The notes beneath the pieces were generated by a model. It did not search any database. It was given only the letters and a program-made list of their open reading frames with translations, and had not been told where the DNA came from. Positions 51,961 to 64,000 of a stretch of DNA of 64,000 nt are shown piece after piece; position 1 is the first letter of the stretch, and the number at the start of each line of letters is the position of its first letter. Origin of the DNA: Ancylostoma caninum (Eukaryota > Nematoda > Chromadorea > Rhabditida > Ancylostomatidae); NCBI GenBank assembly GCA_037903475.1, contig JBAJFG010000090.1:186001-250000 (forward strand). The letters are read 5' to 3'. The position numbers and the translations under genes are program-made.

Positions 51961-54900
51961 AAGTGCCAGACATCGGCGAATGCGCGAGTGGCAACTTCCC
52001 TCGCCCCTTGGCCCGAGGATAAGACACCAATTTTTTCAAAGAAACACCTTATAAAATAGTTCGAGAAACTCGTAATAATTCATTTCTAGAACGTGTAATA
52101 TTCTTACAATTTCCCTTCAAATATTTGTTTTTGATCAGTTAACATTGAAATCTACATTTTCAATAATTTTCCTTTTGAAATCCCGGTCATCAGGGATGCC
52201 GAAGTGGCGAAGACCCCAGATTTTTTCTCAGCACATTTCTAAGTTCGCCACTGAGAGTGTCTGAGACCGTTCGTCTGAGAACGATGTTAGACTGACTTTT
52301 TTTTCAGCAAATCTCTGCTGAGGGGGGTTTACTACGGGCCCTTGATACGACTACTAAGGCTAAAGTCCTTGGGATCTACAGGCTTGGGAAATGAAAATTT
52401 CTCAGGCTCTTATGCCCATCTACGGTGCAGGCGTTAGTAACGGGGGAGAAGAGAACTAAGGGAATCACATCCACAATTACATTATGAAACAGTGAAACTT
52501 GTGCGCCACCTCATTTTCGGTGCCGTATTTCAATTCCTACCTCTGAAGATTTGTCTCCAACTACACATTTCCAGAGGTAATGAGTGAAAAATGAACTTTC
52601 AGGGGGCAAGAGATTAGCCCCATAGATCGAAATGAAACATCTTCCTGGATTTCTTGTTAGAATTTCCTGACGACGTTTCATCAAATGGCATTACTTAGTT
52701 GTTTGCTCTTTGAATACACTGGGATTACAGCGCCACACTATTAACAATGGAAAAAAAGGAAAATGAAGCAACGAGGAGACTTCTGAAGTTGCGAACTTTG
52801 ATTTTTCAAGGTTTTGAAGATGAAATATATCAATTTCCTTCCATGGAGCTGTCGCTCAACTTGGGAACTCCCCCAGTGCTCACGAAGAAACAGCTAATTT
52901 CACAATTTCTTTTCTCTCACACGTTCAGATCACAAGTTCAGATTGGCGCTTCACCACTGCTTCTCCCTTCATCTGAGACTCTAAGTTTTCTTCAGTCTTT
53001 TCCGCGAATTAGTCCTTGTGTGAATGTGCTTGAAAAAGATCGAACATTCTGTGCATTCGTGGACTTCTGAGCTGACTTTTTTGAACCTTCCCGAGTACTT
53101 TTCTTTTCCTTCCTGTAAGTGCAAATGTTCACAAGTTCAAGACGCCCTCGTTAGATCAGTGAACCAGAAGCTATGAATTCCTGAAGGTCTTTGGGCAGCG
53201 CGAAGGGGATCGCATTGAGCGCACCAATTTGACAGGTCAATAAGGCACCTAGATTCCTTATGTAGTTTCGTCACGTCTATTTGCATGCACAATGACCAGA
53301 AAGAGCACTGGGGGGGGAGGGAAGTGAAGCTCCAGTTCGTCTAAGGCCGCATGTTTCACCGTAAAGAGACCAAGGATGTGTGGATGATGACAAGCGTTCT
53401 CCACTTATCCACTCAATTCCGTCTCCCGAATATGATCTCTACCTGCTGAAAATCTTCTACCCACCCCAACCTCTTCCTCCCCCCACCCCACCAAATCACA
53501 GTAGAGTCCAGCATACGTTTATGTGAAGCACTGGTCGCGGGATTGCGGAAATGAAAGCAAGAACTGGCCGAAAAAAACTTGCATTGTTTTCATCGCCTGG
53601 TCTTAGCTGCCACAGTAGTGGTCGGATCTGAAAATAGTGTTAGCCTTCTACTGGTTCTAAGTCTCCACCACACTTCTCCACTATTTTTTTCCTAAAAATC
53701 GAATAATTGATCAGTATGCAGGCGATAAAACAGGGTCCATTGTCAGAACCCAGCTAAAGTATAATATGTATAATAATGATACAATTTATAAAAAATGTTG
53801 GCTATGTATGCCAATATGGAAGGTTGCCAATATGTATCATATCTATCATATCTCATTGGACGAATTCCAGCCCTCATCCCGAAAGCCAAGCGCACCATCT
53901 TCAGCTGATCGCAGTCCGTGGCCGTGTCCCTACCTGGGGAACTAAAACGACAGAAAGGAATAGGGTTCCAGTGTCAAATCGGTGTACTTCTTCTGAAGCA
54001 TTACAAAACGAAATGAATCAGACATAAGTGGAGGGTGCACCTCCATCCTTAGTGATGACGTGTTTTCGTAATGGATGGCCAGACACTCGTGGATGACGCT
54101 CGCGTGGGAATATTATGTAGATTGGAGTTCAATTGCAAAGCGACTATTGGGAATCTAATGTGGAATTAATTAAACGCCCACGCTTAAGCACTCTTATCGT
54201 AAGAAGGGTGGGCGTCAGAGGTGTACTCGCTAGCACATAGCGATTTGTGGCCTGTTGGTTTGCTAACGTATTTGTAGTTAGCTAGTACAGGGTGCGGCTT
54301 AAATACTGTGTCAAACTTTGTCGCAAATTCCATCCTCATTGCGAAAAAGCTTTTCGCCCTAAATTTCATATCTGAAATTGCTATCCCTTTCTATGCATTA
54401 CCTCCTCGTTTCGTAACCTCATATCAACATTGCAGTCCAAATTTGAAAAGAACCAAGATCGAGCTATGAAGCATCACCGTGCAATCTTTTTTCTTGATCG
54501 CCTATTTTTTGCAGCAATACAACTGCACCGTCCAATTTGCAGTACGATGCTCTGCTGTTGAGGGGTTGTTCCCATATACATGCCACACGGATGTCGCAGT
54601 TCTACATTTCGAGAAAATCCACGAGAAACGAACTCGTTGCAAAAATGCGGGGTAGAAGAGCTAGGTGCACACAGAGCCGTGATCTTTGCAGAGGGCGATT
54701 AATTCACTTGCTAATGAGGAAGTCTAGACGGAACACTACAAGCACTAGGAGCAGCATGTTCACAACGAAGCGCGTCAGCACGAGAGAAGGCAGAATTTAG
54801 TTATGTTACCTTGGAGGGCCGCAAAAGTTAAGCACCTTAGGACAATGATCTTCAATGGTCTTTTTTTCAATGTGGGACAGAGCTTCATCAGCGAAAATCG

Positions 54901-57765
54901 CGTAGTGTAGGGTCAGTTCTCCAAGACATCAGATGGGATAGGAAAGGCCTCTCTTGCAGATCACATCTGGCCTGAATCATCACTGGAGCTGATGTTTCTG
55001 AAAGTGACCATAAGCCTCAGGTCGACGTTGAATTAAAGTTGGGAAAACAGCCCTTTGCTGGAAAAAAGGGTAGTTTAGTAAAGAAGATATAGCTGCTAGT
55101 TCATCTATTAAAAATGGGTCCGCTAGGACAGCAGTGCTCCAAGAAACGAGGCGCAGAAGAAAAAGGGACCGTTTGTGCACCAACTCCACGAACTCATACC
55201 GGCAGAGGAATCGTATGCAAACTTCCTTCACATCGATCGTATGGATGTGTTAACTGGTAATCGTGGAGGTGTGGACATGCGCTCCACTAAGCCACTGCTT
55301 TTACGAATCTGGGATCGCACACAGGAAAGGAGAAAGAAGAAAACCTCCGAAATTTTTTTCGGGCCTCAGTGGTCGTACATGCCCTAGGTCTAACCTCCGT
55401 CACGACGGCAGAAGGAGACTACGTTAGACGTATCCCAGTGTGTTTAATTTCTAAAAGTTTAGGTAAATAATACTGGAGAGGAATTAGAGTTTCAGCTTCT
55501 GTGACAAAAGTTATTAACAAATATTTTTGACACAGCATTTATGCCGCACCCTGTACTTGGGAATGAAATGAAGCCGACAAATCAATAGCAAGCCGATCAA
55601 TAGTTCAGGAAAATTCCACTTTGAGATAGCTATATAGTGATGCAGAACAGGAAGTTCCACTCCTTCCTCATTCTACAGGCTTGCACTGCCCTTTTTTCGA
55701 GCATTAGAACTTTCGACTCCTTTGAAATAGAGTATTCATTTACATACATACACATATACGTGCAGCTAACATTCACTCCTCCCCCCCCCTCTACTTCCGC
55801 CCTTTTTTACTCAGTTGCTTGCACATCAGTGTATTTGCTAGCGGATTCTTAGTAAGACCTTCGCTGGGATCTCATGAACATTTCTGTTTTCCAACTGTAG
55901 CCAAGAAAGAAGACATCCAGAAAGTAGAAAACTCCGTAAATTTCGTGAATGCTGGTAAAACTAATCCAGCGAATCGCAACCATGCATTTTGACAATCGCA
56001 GCAGTAACTGCTTAGACAGGAATTCGACTCAATCTGTATGACTGGATCTACATTTTGAGGTGGGTCTTGTACAAGCGCTATCCCCCGAGCTAATGGAAGT
56101 TACCCTAACCTGAGTAATGGGAAAGGTAATGAGGCGAGAAACACGAATAACCTTGAAGCAAGCACAAAAATGCGATTTCTATCGTCTCCTACTTTGAAGA
56201 AGTCGCTTTTTCCTGGTTTCTGCTCTATTTTTCATGTTTAACTAAGTTCAACCAGAGAGGCTAATAGTAGAAACTAATGTTGGTCCCAAGCTCTGAGATG
56301 GCTAAGCCGAGCGTCAACTACTGTTGGTCCCCTCAAATCCTCTCCGATATCCATGGTTCCCTCTACTGATTACATAAATATATGGCCTCCGTAACTATGA
56401 AGTATTGAGACTCATCGATGCGATCACCCTTGCCGAGGTTCGCACTCCTATAGACCTCACAGATTAAACATCGAGAAACGTCTCCCGCGTAAACAATAGT
56501 ACCACCTCCATTAGGGTTTTATCGTTCGAGAGACGGATTATCGACGGAGAGAACAACGCACTGTGCCCTCCCGACAGATATGCCTTACTTGGCAAATGTT
56601 GGGCCCAACTATGCTCTCTCGCTGTTGTCTGTGCTAGTTCTAGCTCTGTTCCCTCGAAGCTGCGCATGCACTCCGCTGCCGTGCTTGACCTATAAGCATT
56701 CCGACATGGACGCGGCTGTTAAGTTCACGTCGGAGTGAAAGGAAATCCGTCGTACTTGTCAATCACATGATGATGCATTGCATTCGATTCCCTGTGCTAT
56801 TTTTGAGAAATTCTTAGGTCCGCAAATATTCTGGATGCGAATCGAAACGTTATATCCTCTGCCCATATTACATAGGAAACGCCACAACTCTCACGAAATC
56901 CCGTACCACCGTGTGCCCACCTTCAACCCGCGGTTGAAATTCGGCATGTCTCATGGTGGGTGCACCAAGGGATTGATAAAATCGGTGGGCTAACGCTGCA
57001 ATAAGTGGGGAAGAAAACCGAAATCGGGGACGACGGTGAGATGTCCGGGGGATAGCTGTGAGTCCACTGCCAGCTGGGGGTCAACACTGGGATAACGGTG
57101 GACTCATCCTGGTACGAAAGTTCATAGCACTTGTCAGTTAGATATCAAAGTTCCCTGCAAAGCAACATTGGCAATATCATCAGCACGAGAAGCAGCTTTG
57201 GAACAGAAAATCCGTTTTCCTTCTAAATCGCAGCTAAATTTTCCGCATTTGCAGCAAAACGACCTAATCAAGCAGTAAACCCTAAAGATGGCAGATAGCA
57301 GGCAAATTCATTAAGGATAGCTACTCAAATGCGCTCTAGAACATCAAAAGTGAGCAAGTCCGCCATGAGAACATCTTTCTGGATAATTGGCGGTAGCTAA
57401 GTTGTACGTTAGGGAACTTCCAAAGAGCGATCACACATCCCGCCAATTTCTTTAAAAATCGCCTTCGATAATCCTAGGCAAGCCTTTGGATATCCTCTTC
57501 CATGAAATTGAGTCCCCCAATCCAGATTTATGCCATGCCATCTGAGGAAACTGACTCACAGTTTGGCATTTTTTTAGCTTCACCTTCTCTGTGCACTCTC
57601 CTAATGACAGAAATCCTTTCCAGTTGCTGGCTGGACTCCATACTCCCCTCAGAGCCTATGAATAGCATTCCATGACTCATTCCGGAATCACTTATCTTCC
57701 CTACAAATTCCGACATTTCAATTTGCCGAGAACTACTTCTGCACTCGCTGTGTATGAGTCAATAG
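51961..57765. other. Gene-free stretch between repeats and the SF3b3 3' end
   Basis: No conserved gene was recognised. A short relic of the hAT-type MITE is suggested at about 52190-52256 (GAAGACCCCAGATTTTTTC, then GTTCGCCACTGAG). The plus-strand frame at 52747-53070 is listed separately. A poly-G run lies at about 53305-53314 and a poly-C run near 55781-55790. Confidence 0.45.
52747..53070 (+). CDS. Hypothetical ORF, 107 aa, unrecognised
   Basis: The frame opens MEKKENEATRRLLKLRTLIF and has balanced composition with no low-complexity sequence, but I do not recognise a domain. No trans-splice acceptor stands out upstream and the neighbourhood is repeat-rich. It could be a first exon, a transposon remnant, or a chance frame. 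It is listed only because its composition is more protein-like than other frames in this desert. Confidence 0.15.
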   Translation: MEKKENEATRRLLKLRTLIFQGFEDEIYQFPSMELSLNLGTPPVLTKKQLISQFLFSHTFRSQVQIGASPLLLPSSETLSFLQSFPRISPCVNVLEKDRTFCAFVDF

Positions 57766-57771
57766 TTTATT
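57766..57771 (-). terminator. Likely polyadenylation signal of the SF3b3 gene
   Basis: AATAAA on the minus strand about 255 bases after the stop codon at 58027-58029. The intervening sequence has no coding signal and is best read as 3' UTR. Confidence 0.5.
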
Positions 57772-58026
57772 ACCAACAAACGAAGAGCATCTACATCCAG
57801 CGTTTCAATAAACTGTCTCTACACCACGGAACAACCACTAACAACAAATAAAACGCTGGACAAATCGCCAAACAGCTGTCGCGTAAACACAAGCAACAGC
57901 TCGTAACAACATCATGAATATATTACAACAATTGTACGGGAGCAACAACGAACATGTTTGTATTCGTCGTCATCAGAGACCATGAACTTGATGACAACAG
58001 AGCGAGCGGCCCTGGTCGAACTCCTC

Positions 58027-59300
58027 TTAGAACGCGTACCTCGTGCGAATGTCTTCCAGCTTCTTTGAGATCTGCAACAGCTTTGCCGTGCAATTGCGTG
58101 CTTAATACGAGTTCAGAAAATGCAATGTTCAAGGATTAATTAGCAATTGCTTCAATCTAAGGGCTTCCAAAATAGAATTTAGCTTTTACGTAGTTTTTTG
58201 AAGTTGGGAGAGCATGCAAAATTTTTTGTCATCATCTTCAAAAACGTTTTTTTTCTACAAATATTAGGGTGCTGAATTGGGAATAGGCGTTCTCATGTGG
58301 ATCATCTCTTTTTCTGAATACGATACAGCATAATCGCAACCAAAATTCATCCAGAATTATTGGTATCAGTGACCGTTCGCCACCTTCCACGCTGAAAGTT
58401 CTCTCCTGAAGCCGTTGCTGTGGGGATCCAGCCAGGTGACAGCAAATACTCTACGGATGCGTTAGGAAACCTGTGGATGTACTCCGTCCACTTTTACCCC
58501 TTTGAATGCTATAAAACGCGGGAAAAAATTCCACAATTTTGGCCGATAGTTCCACGAAATTTTCTAAAAGTCAAGAATCGAAGGTTATTTCATCATTAAA
58601 CAACCAAAAACCGCCGTTTCAGATAATATCAAATGTTTGAGGACAGGTGTTTGGTAACACTTTCACTAAGGTAAGAAAAGGCCGCACGCATTTCCAATTC
58701 ACCATTCTGAAAAAAGTACCACTGGAGAAGTAAGAAAGAAATGTTTTAGAAAGATTATACGGAATAGTATTACAAGGCTATATGAGATTTAGATCAATAC
58801 AAATGTATCTACGTAAATGAAGATTAGATAAAAAATTTTCACACAGGCACAAACGTTTGGCATATCCGTAGAGGAAGAATTTATTGAAGGAAAATTTTAA
58901 AAAAGAAATATGGTAGAAATAAATCTCTAATTCACTTGTTTCTGGTGGGGGCGGGAGGGGGGGGGGTTGAGATGAAACTGGAAAACCAACCTCGCTAGTT
59001 GTCCTGTCTAGACCTTCAGTCACTTCTCGCTGAGCTGCTGCATCCATTAAACCGAACTGTTCGCAAAGGTCGCCATCGATGACATTCTAAATTTTGAAAT
59101 TTGAGAAAAAAGTCGAAAAAAATGAGAGTGCCACGAAATCCAATGCAGCAAAACTTCACATCATTAGAAAAAGGAAATCTAAAGGAGCTCCCAACCTTGC
59201 ACGGGTGATAATACGACCTAAACGCCAAGTGATCTCGTCCACATAACGGCGGGAAGTTCGCTCGAACGTGCATCTCGAGGTTTTGGAAGAAGTCGTACTC
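58027..59300 (-). CDS. teg-4: Splicing factor SF3b subunit 3 (SAP130), last three exons
   Basis: Exons on minus: 59300-59196 ([24 protein letters not shown]), 59086-58991 ([24 protein letters not shown]) and 58071-58027 ([14 protein letters not shown], stop). All junctions are phase 0 with GT-AG ends. The 81 residues match the very conserved C-terminus of SF3B3, with [20 protein letters not shown] and the terminal [13 protein letters not shown]. The full protein is about 1200 aa, a WD40-type beta-propeller scaffold in the SF3b part of the U2 snRNP, needed for branch-site recognition in the nucleus. The upstream exon, which should end with a VPF-type motif, was not confidently found, so the intron before 59300 is at least about 2 kb and probably runs past the window. 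It lies on the same strand as ahcy, which in C. elegans I recall as its direct neighbour. Confidence 0.93.
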
Positions 59301-61409
59301 CTAAAACACAAAGAACTGAACGGATTTCAATGATGTATGATTCAGGAGCAGCTTGTTGGAAATAATAGCATTAAAAAGAATAAAAAGTAGACTATCCTAA
59401 CAGCTTGGAGCTCCACTAAGTAAAAGAGGCCATTTCTCCTAATTCGAATACCTTTTTTCACATCTTCCTACTCAAACCCTTTTCTTGGAAGAACCAAGTC
59501 TCTCGCGTTTCACCCCTGTTTCAACTGCGCTCACCAAATGCCACCAAGAATCCCCTTTTGAAAACACAAATGTTTATGGCTATGTAGTCTTCGACTATCC
59601 GTTGCCATGTGTAAATTCAAGGAACTTTACTAACAGAATCCTAAGCGGAAACAGAAAGTGTATCGCTACAAAGGATTCGTTTGTTCCTCGTTGTTTTCGC
59701 TTGAGCCAAGTGCTATGCAAGTCGTGGCTCGTGGCCTTTCCCCAAATGAGCGTGTTTATCTCCTTCGAGAGAATGTCCTCCAATAATTATAGTTCTACAT
59801 ACTCCTCCTGTTGAATATGCATTAATCCAGAAAAACAAGCCATAAAAGCAACACATGTGACATAACATCAAAACATCATGAATAGTATACATTGATATGA
59901 AAACCTAGTTACATTGAAAACTGCTGAGAAGCATTCAAGCGTGCAATTTGGTCGGACTTCTAACGCTCTTAAATTCTCTCCTTCTTCATTTCGATCAAAA
60001 TCCTATCTTGTTCGTTTGTTCATTACGATCCTCTATTTTAGCCTGCGGCGCGATTCATGAACGTCCCTGATAAAGTTCCGAGCTTTGAGCTCATTCAGGA
60101 AGAGGACTGATTCCTCTACTAAATGAATATAAAAATCTTTTACCTTCCGTAACAATACTTGTTTTTCCTGACATTGGTCCATTTTTACCCCGGGGAACTG
60201 TTCTGCCTACCTTTACCTTCCTAATAACGTTGATATGTCAAAGTACTTCTGGGTAACTAGGTAGGTTCAGTGGCTTTGGTGAACCACAACTTTCCGAAAT
60301 CCCAGCAAACCCCTACCTTCAAAGCCTCGCATTGATCAGCACAAAGACTCCTGTGAACCCTCTGCCAAAAACCGTAATACGCTTACAGCGTTCTATGCTC
60401 CCTTAAGTGGATTTAGCAACGTTCTTATATTTTTCACTTTTCAAAACTGCCTTTCGCTGCCTTGCAAAGGTGCTAATTTAATTCCGGAAACAAGAAATGT
60501 TCAAGAGATCAAAAATACAAAACCAAGGATGAGCACAAAAAATCCTGACGTAGGAACCCTGTGCGAAAGCTGTCTAGCAGCTGCCATTTTCGATCGTTTC
60601 CATCTCAACACTAATCTAAGCCAGCTTCCTATACTATTTACTATGCGGATAGCATGTCTCACATTTCTCCGTTTTCATTTCTTAGGATCCATATTACGTA
60701 TCGAATACATTTCGGACCTTAAAAACATATCCAATATAAAACCACAAAGTACAGCGCTATCGAAGAAGTCGAACATTCCCTTTCGCAAATTCACAAGCTG
60801 CACTTCAAGGAGCACAGCCATATGTGACTTTATTGCATAGCAAATGTGCCAAACATGTCCGAAGGCGCTAAGTCCGTCAACTTCTTGCCTCGTTCACATG
60901 ACTGCTGCAGCGAAGCGAACAATTCTCAAAAAAGAAACTGGCAGAAGTGACGGAAGAATAGACGTTCTTGCTCGACGGAGATTGAATGAAGGCAAGAATC
61001 AGAAAACATTTGGTAAACATGCCCCGAAAGCGGAAATGTGAAACAAACCTATTGCTGTTCAACTAGGGGAGGGGGGAATTTACCACCAGATTCAAAGATG
61101 TCCAACGACAGAAGCCTAGGGAAGGGAGTGTTTTCAGCATAAGATGGGCAACCGCTCAAAAAAGTCTGCAATTAGTAGAATGGGCCTCTCATTTCTCCCT
61201 TGAATGCTTCTGGAAAATGCCTCGGAACGTCTGTGTTTCACTGGAAGTACGTTCTTCTTGGCACAGTCCCACCTCAGGATCATTTCCAGGATTTTTAAAT
61301 GGAACAATCGCCGCTGAACACAGTCGTATAGATGATCCCGAGCAAAAAAAAAAAGACCAAAAAATCGCCTTTTAACACACTTTTAGGGGAGCATTGGGGC
61401 GGAGCTTAC

Positions 61410-61600
61410 GCGCAAGTACGAGAGTTCCGCACCATGCATTACCATGCCAAAATTTCCGTCCGGCAAGGAGTAGGGGAGGTAGCATGTGTGAAATTCCCTC
61501 ACCATTTAGTCATCCGCTTCCTATGAGTGCAGCACCTAACAAAGGAGTGCATGGTGCGGAAATCTCGCACTTAGACCTTAACCTTAACTCCATCCAAGAA
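61410..61600. repeat. Small inverted-repeat (MITE-like) element
   Basis: ACGAGAGTTCCGCACCATGCA at about 61418-61437 is mirrored on minus by GCGAGATTTCCGCACCATGC at about 61552-61572. The arms are roughly 28 bp and enclose about 110 bp. The boundaries and target duplication are unclear. Confidence 0.55.
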
Positions 61601-62514
61601 CTCCACATAAAAAAGAGGTTGTTCAAACGGATTTTTAATACATTTGCACAGAATCACACGTAACATTGTGATCATCGCCTCCTGGGTATTCCAGTTGTAC
61701 GAAAATCCGGTTATTACAAATTCCGAATCGTTTCTGAGATAAAAATATACATTTAGCATTTTTCATGCAATTATATACATCCAGTGTTGTTTAATTCAAT
61801 TGTACGCATCGAATGTTTTCTATTTCTGCAAGCCCACACGTTGACTTAATAGCGTGTACAATTCTATATCCCATCATTGACAACAATATAACCCTCATTC
61901 ACTGTTTACGACTACGTAGACGACACCCACGCTAATTTTCGATCTTGCTGGATGTCGTCATATTTTTGCGAAACAAACATATATTCACAGGCAACTATCT
62001 TTATCGAATTACTAGTAATTTTCGCACACGATGTAGATTTCGCTACGAGTCGCAGGTGGAACCTACGTCTCCGTTCAGCTGCACGCCTTCTTTTCGCCCA
62101 ACTGCTGAGCTAATAGCTTCGTACAACGTGCAAAACACCGTCAAAGGGATAAAAACAATTAAGCGCTATGGACATTCCTCATATTTACGGCCCAAGGATA
62201 GTTTCCACACAAATGTTCTGCAGAAACCGATAATAGAGGACTAGAACAGCAATGAACGTTCAGAATCATTTGCAATTCTGCTGTTGCTGACGTGAGCAAC
62301 GAGAAAACAGTGAGAAAATTCTGCAATGAGCAAATTTGCGCCGGTAGCCGGATCGTGAACATTCCCAAGAAGACTGTAATCTAACCGCTTTCCCCAAGTA
62401 GAGTTCTCTAAATAAAATGGATATAGAATGCCGGTCAATCTCTTCCGCAACAATGACCCCCCCCCCCCCACTTTTTTGCAATGACCTCCCCCCCCCCCTC
62501 CCGTTTGGTCTGTC

Positions 62515-62730
62515 ACGTCGCATAATGTACGCAGCGCGGCAGACCAACTGGGTACCGCGCTTGCTGGGCTTCGCTGGTATTGATGTTTTGCTTATGATTT
62601 CCACTGTTTTTCCATGCATCTTTATTTTAGTTCTGAAAAAAAGCATAAGCAAAACTTCGATACTTGCAACGCTTAGCAACCACAGTGCTCAGCTGGTTTG
62701 CCGCGCCGCCTGGATGATGCATTGCGGTAG
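62515..62730. repeat. Large fold-back repeat, ~80-bp arms
   Basis: The left arm (GTCGCATAATGTACGCAGCG, then GCAGACCAACTGGG, and TTTTGCTTATG at about 62586-62596) is complementary to the right arm, which on minus reads CGCAATGCATCATCCAGGCG, then GCAAACCAGCTGAG, and TTTTGCTTATGC. Identity is roughly 70-75% by eye. A central ~45-nt loop is T-rich. It is a fold-back transposon or an old inverted duplication. Confidence 0.7.
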
Positions 62731-64000
62731 ACCAGATAGGCAGGTTTCTTACATTTGTCGAGTTACTAGTAATTTTCGCACCAACCGTGCATACTCACAT
62801 GGTAATGCACGTTTTATCTCAACCCGGTTAGTTCTTACTAGGGAATGATATTTGGTCAGTATGGCCATCCTTAACGAGATGTTTCCAAAATTTCCAAAAC
62901 TGGCAGAACAACACTGTAGCCTATCTGTGCGAGTAACGCCAGTCATGTATGAGCAGGAAGCTTAGAGTCTTCCCGGAACTTTCATGAATCCTGCCATAGA
63001 TGATTTCTACCCATAGATTTCAGCAGAGGCTTCCAGGTCTTACCGACCTCATCTCTTCCCCGACCACCGCAGCACCACGTGTACGTCCAAATCAGACAAG
63101 TGGTGGTAAACAGCCTGACACGGCCTCCGAATGAGGCTGTGAACATGATGTGGAGGGTGGCGGAGACAAAAGACAACTAGACTCACAGCGCGCATGAGCG
63201 TCGAGATCGTCGCAACACAACACCTATATCGGATTACGTTGCAGTTGGCACATCGTGCGTCGCTGCCGATGCCGTCGCCGCCACGTCCACTCCGTCTCTC
63301 TGGAGGCATTTTATCCGTTTTTACTCGGAGCACAAGCATTGTGCCGCTTATGACGCATCCAGAACATATAAAATATATTTCCATGAATATGCTCAGGAAT
63401 CAACTAGCTAATTAGCGCATGGCCGCCGCTCCACCCACGTATCATATCCAAAACAAGCCAGTAATATCCACAGTCTAGTGGGATTAGTGCCTACTTTGCT
63501 TGTCTATTCATATATCCCTGTGTCCATTGAGCACCTTTCTGCAGACAACAGCAAGCGTGTGATTACGCAAGGTGCAATCACGCGATAATGCACACGTTCG
63601 TCTCGAGCAGTGCAGTTCTGAGAAACGTCTACTTCGTGCACGAGTAGAGCGGGACAACACGTAGCACGCAATTTTGCGACAAGTGGAGTTCCCGAATTGT
63701 TGATGCCCAACTTGCTCCACGTGTAAACACCACCACGAAAACGTCGCTTCAGAATTCTGCGAACGATTACGCGAAAGCAGGCGAAGAGGCCCTGTTTAGA
63801 CAAAGCCAAGCCACCATAACTTGTTGACGTTATTGTTGTAGCTTTTACTTCGCATGCTGAGGCCGAAACGAATTGACGTGTCAAACTGGAAGAAAAATCT
63901 CTTCTGCGAAGAAAGCACATACAAAGCACATAAGCGAGTGTTTTTGTTTTGGTCTCGCCTCCTCTTTAACTATTGGAAAATGAATTCAGAAGGGAGCGAA

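Larger units (their letters stand above)
59301..64000. other. Probable SF3b3 intron or upstream sequence with fold-back repeats
   Basis: No further SF3b3 exon is certain. The stretch contains a small inverted-repeat element at about 61410-61600, a large fold-back at 62515-62730, and a direct repeat TTACTAGTAATTTTCGCAC near 62007 and 62763. Poly-C runs lie near 62459-62470 and 62487-62497. The minus-strand frame 63929-63504 (141 codons) has no recognised domain and I do not call it a gene. Confidence 0.45.

Noticed and set aside
61273..61313. Candidate SF3b3 exon on minus reading AIVPFKNPGNDPE with GT-AG ends and correct phase
   Set aside because: The VPF-to-DFFQ spacing would be four residues too long for the family and the exon is only 41 nt, so it is probably chance. 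It is the best candidate in the interval and RNA data could revive it.
63504..63929. 141-codon minus-strand ORF
   Set aside because: No recognisable domain, no splice or trans-splice context, and another long frame overlaps it; not enough to call a gene.

Overview
The window looks like nuclear DNA of a clade V nematode, most likely a hookworm or close strongylid. Three conserved genes were assembled exon by exon, all on the minus strand. Their introns are short to medium with GT..(T)TTCAG/TTTAG ends. Two of them have a trans-splice-type acceptor just upstream of the start codon. The interspersed repeats (an RTE retrotransposon close to those I remember from Ancylostoma and Necator, mariner, hAT-like, Helitron-like and TTAA elements) are also typical. 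Species assignment is inference.

Layout. 1-2.0 kb: no gene seen. 2014-2412: a perfect 399-bp GT microsatellite. 3121-15257 (minus): complete AP-1 clathrin adaptor mu gene, 11 exons, 427 aa; intron 10 holds a mariner-like element with a nested 5'-truncated RTE, and intron 5 holds a Helitron-like element. 15.3-18.7 kb: upstream region with a palindromic MITE and a second, inverted copy of the Helitron-like element. 18.7-23 kb: no gene, two MITEs. 23210-25461 (minus): complete S-adenosylhomocysteine hydrolase, 7 exons, 437 aa. 25.5-57.7 kb: a 32-kb stretch without a convincing gene, made of DNA-transposon relics, a 60-bp minisatellite next to a Helitron-type hairpin end, and a broken non-LTR reverse transcriptase. 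58027-59300 (minus): the last three exons of the SF3b subunit 3 (SAP130) gene, whose 5' part was not found. 59.3-64 kb: presumed intron with fold-back repeats.

The three genes are housekeeping functions (trans-Golgi/endosome sorting, methyl-cycle recycling, U2 snRNP branch-point recognition) and do not form a pathway. From memory, ahcy-1 (K02F2.2) and teg-4 (K02F2.3) are adjacent in C. elegans, so their order here looks like conserved microsynteny stretched by repeats.

The most unusual structure is the Helitron-like pair. One copy lies in intron 5 of the AP-1 mu gene and the other lies upstream of the gene in inverted orientation, so together they bracket its first five exons. Each carries a tandem array of ~89-bp units (6 and 10 copies). 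Each unit contains a strong palindrome and reads like a 71-nt GT-AG intron followed by an 18-nt mini-exon.
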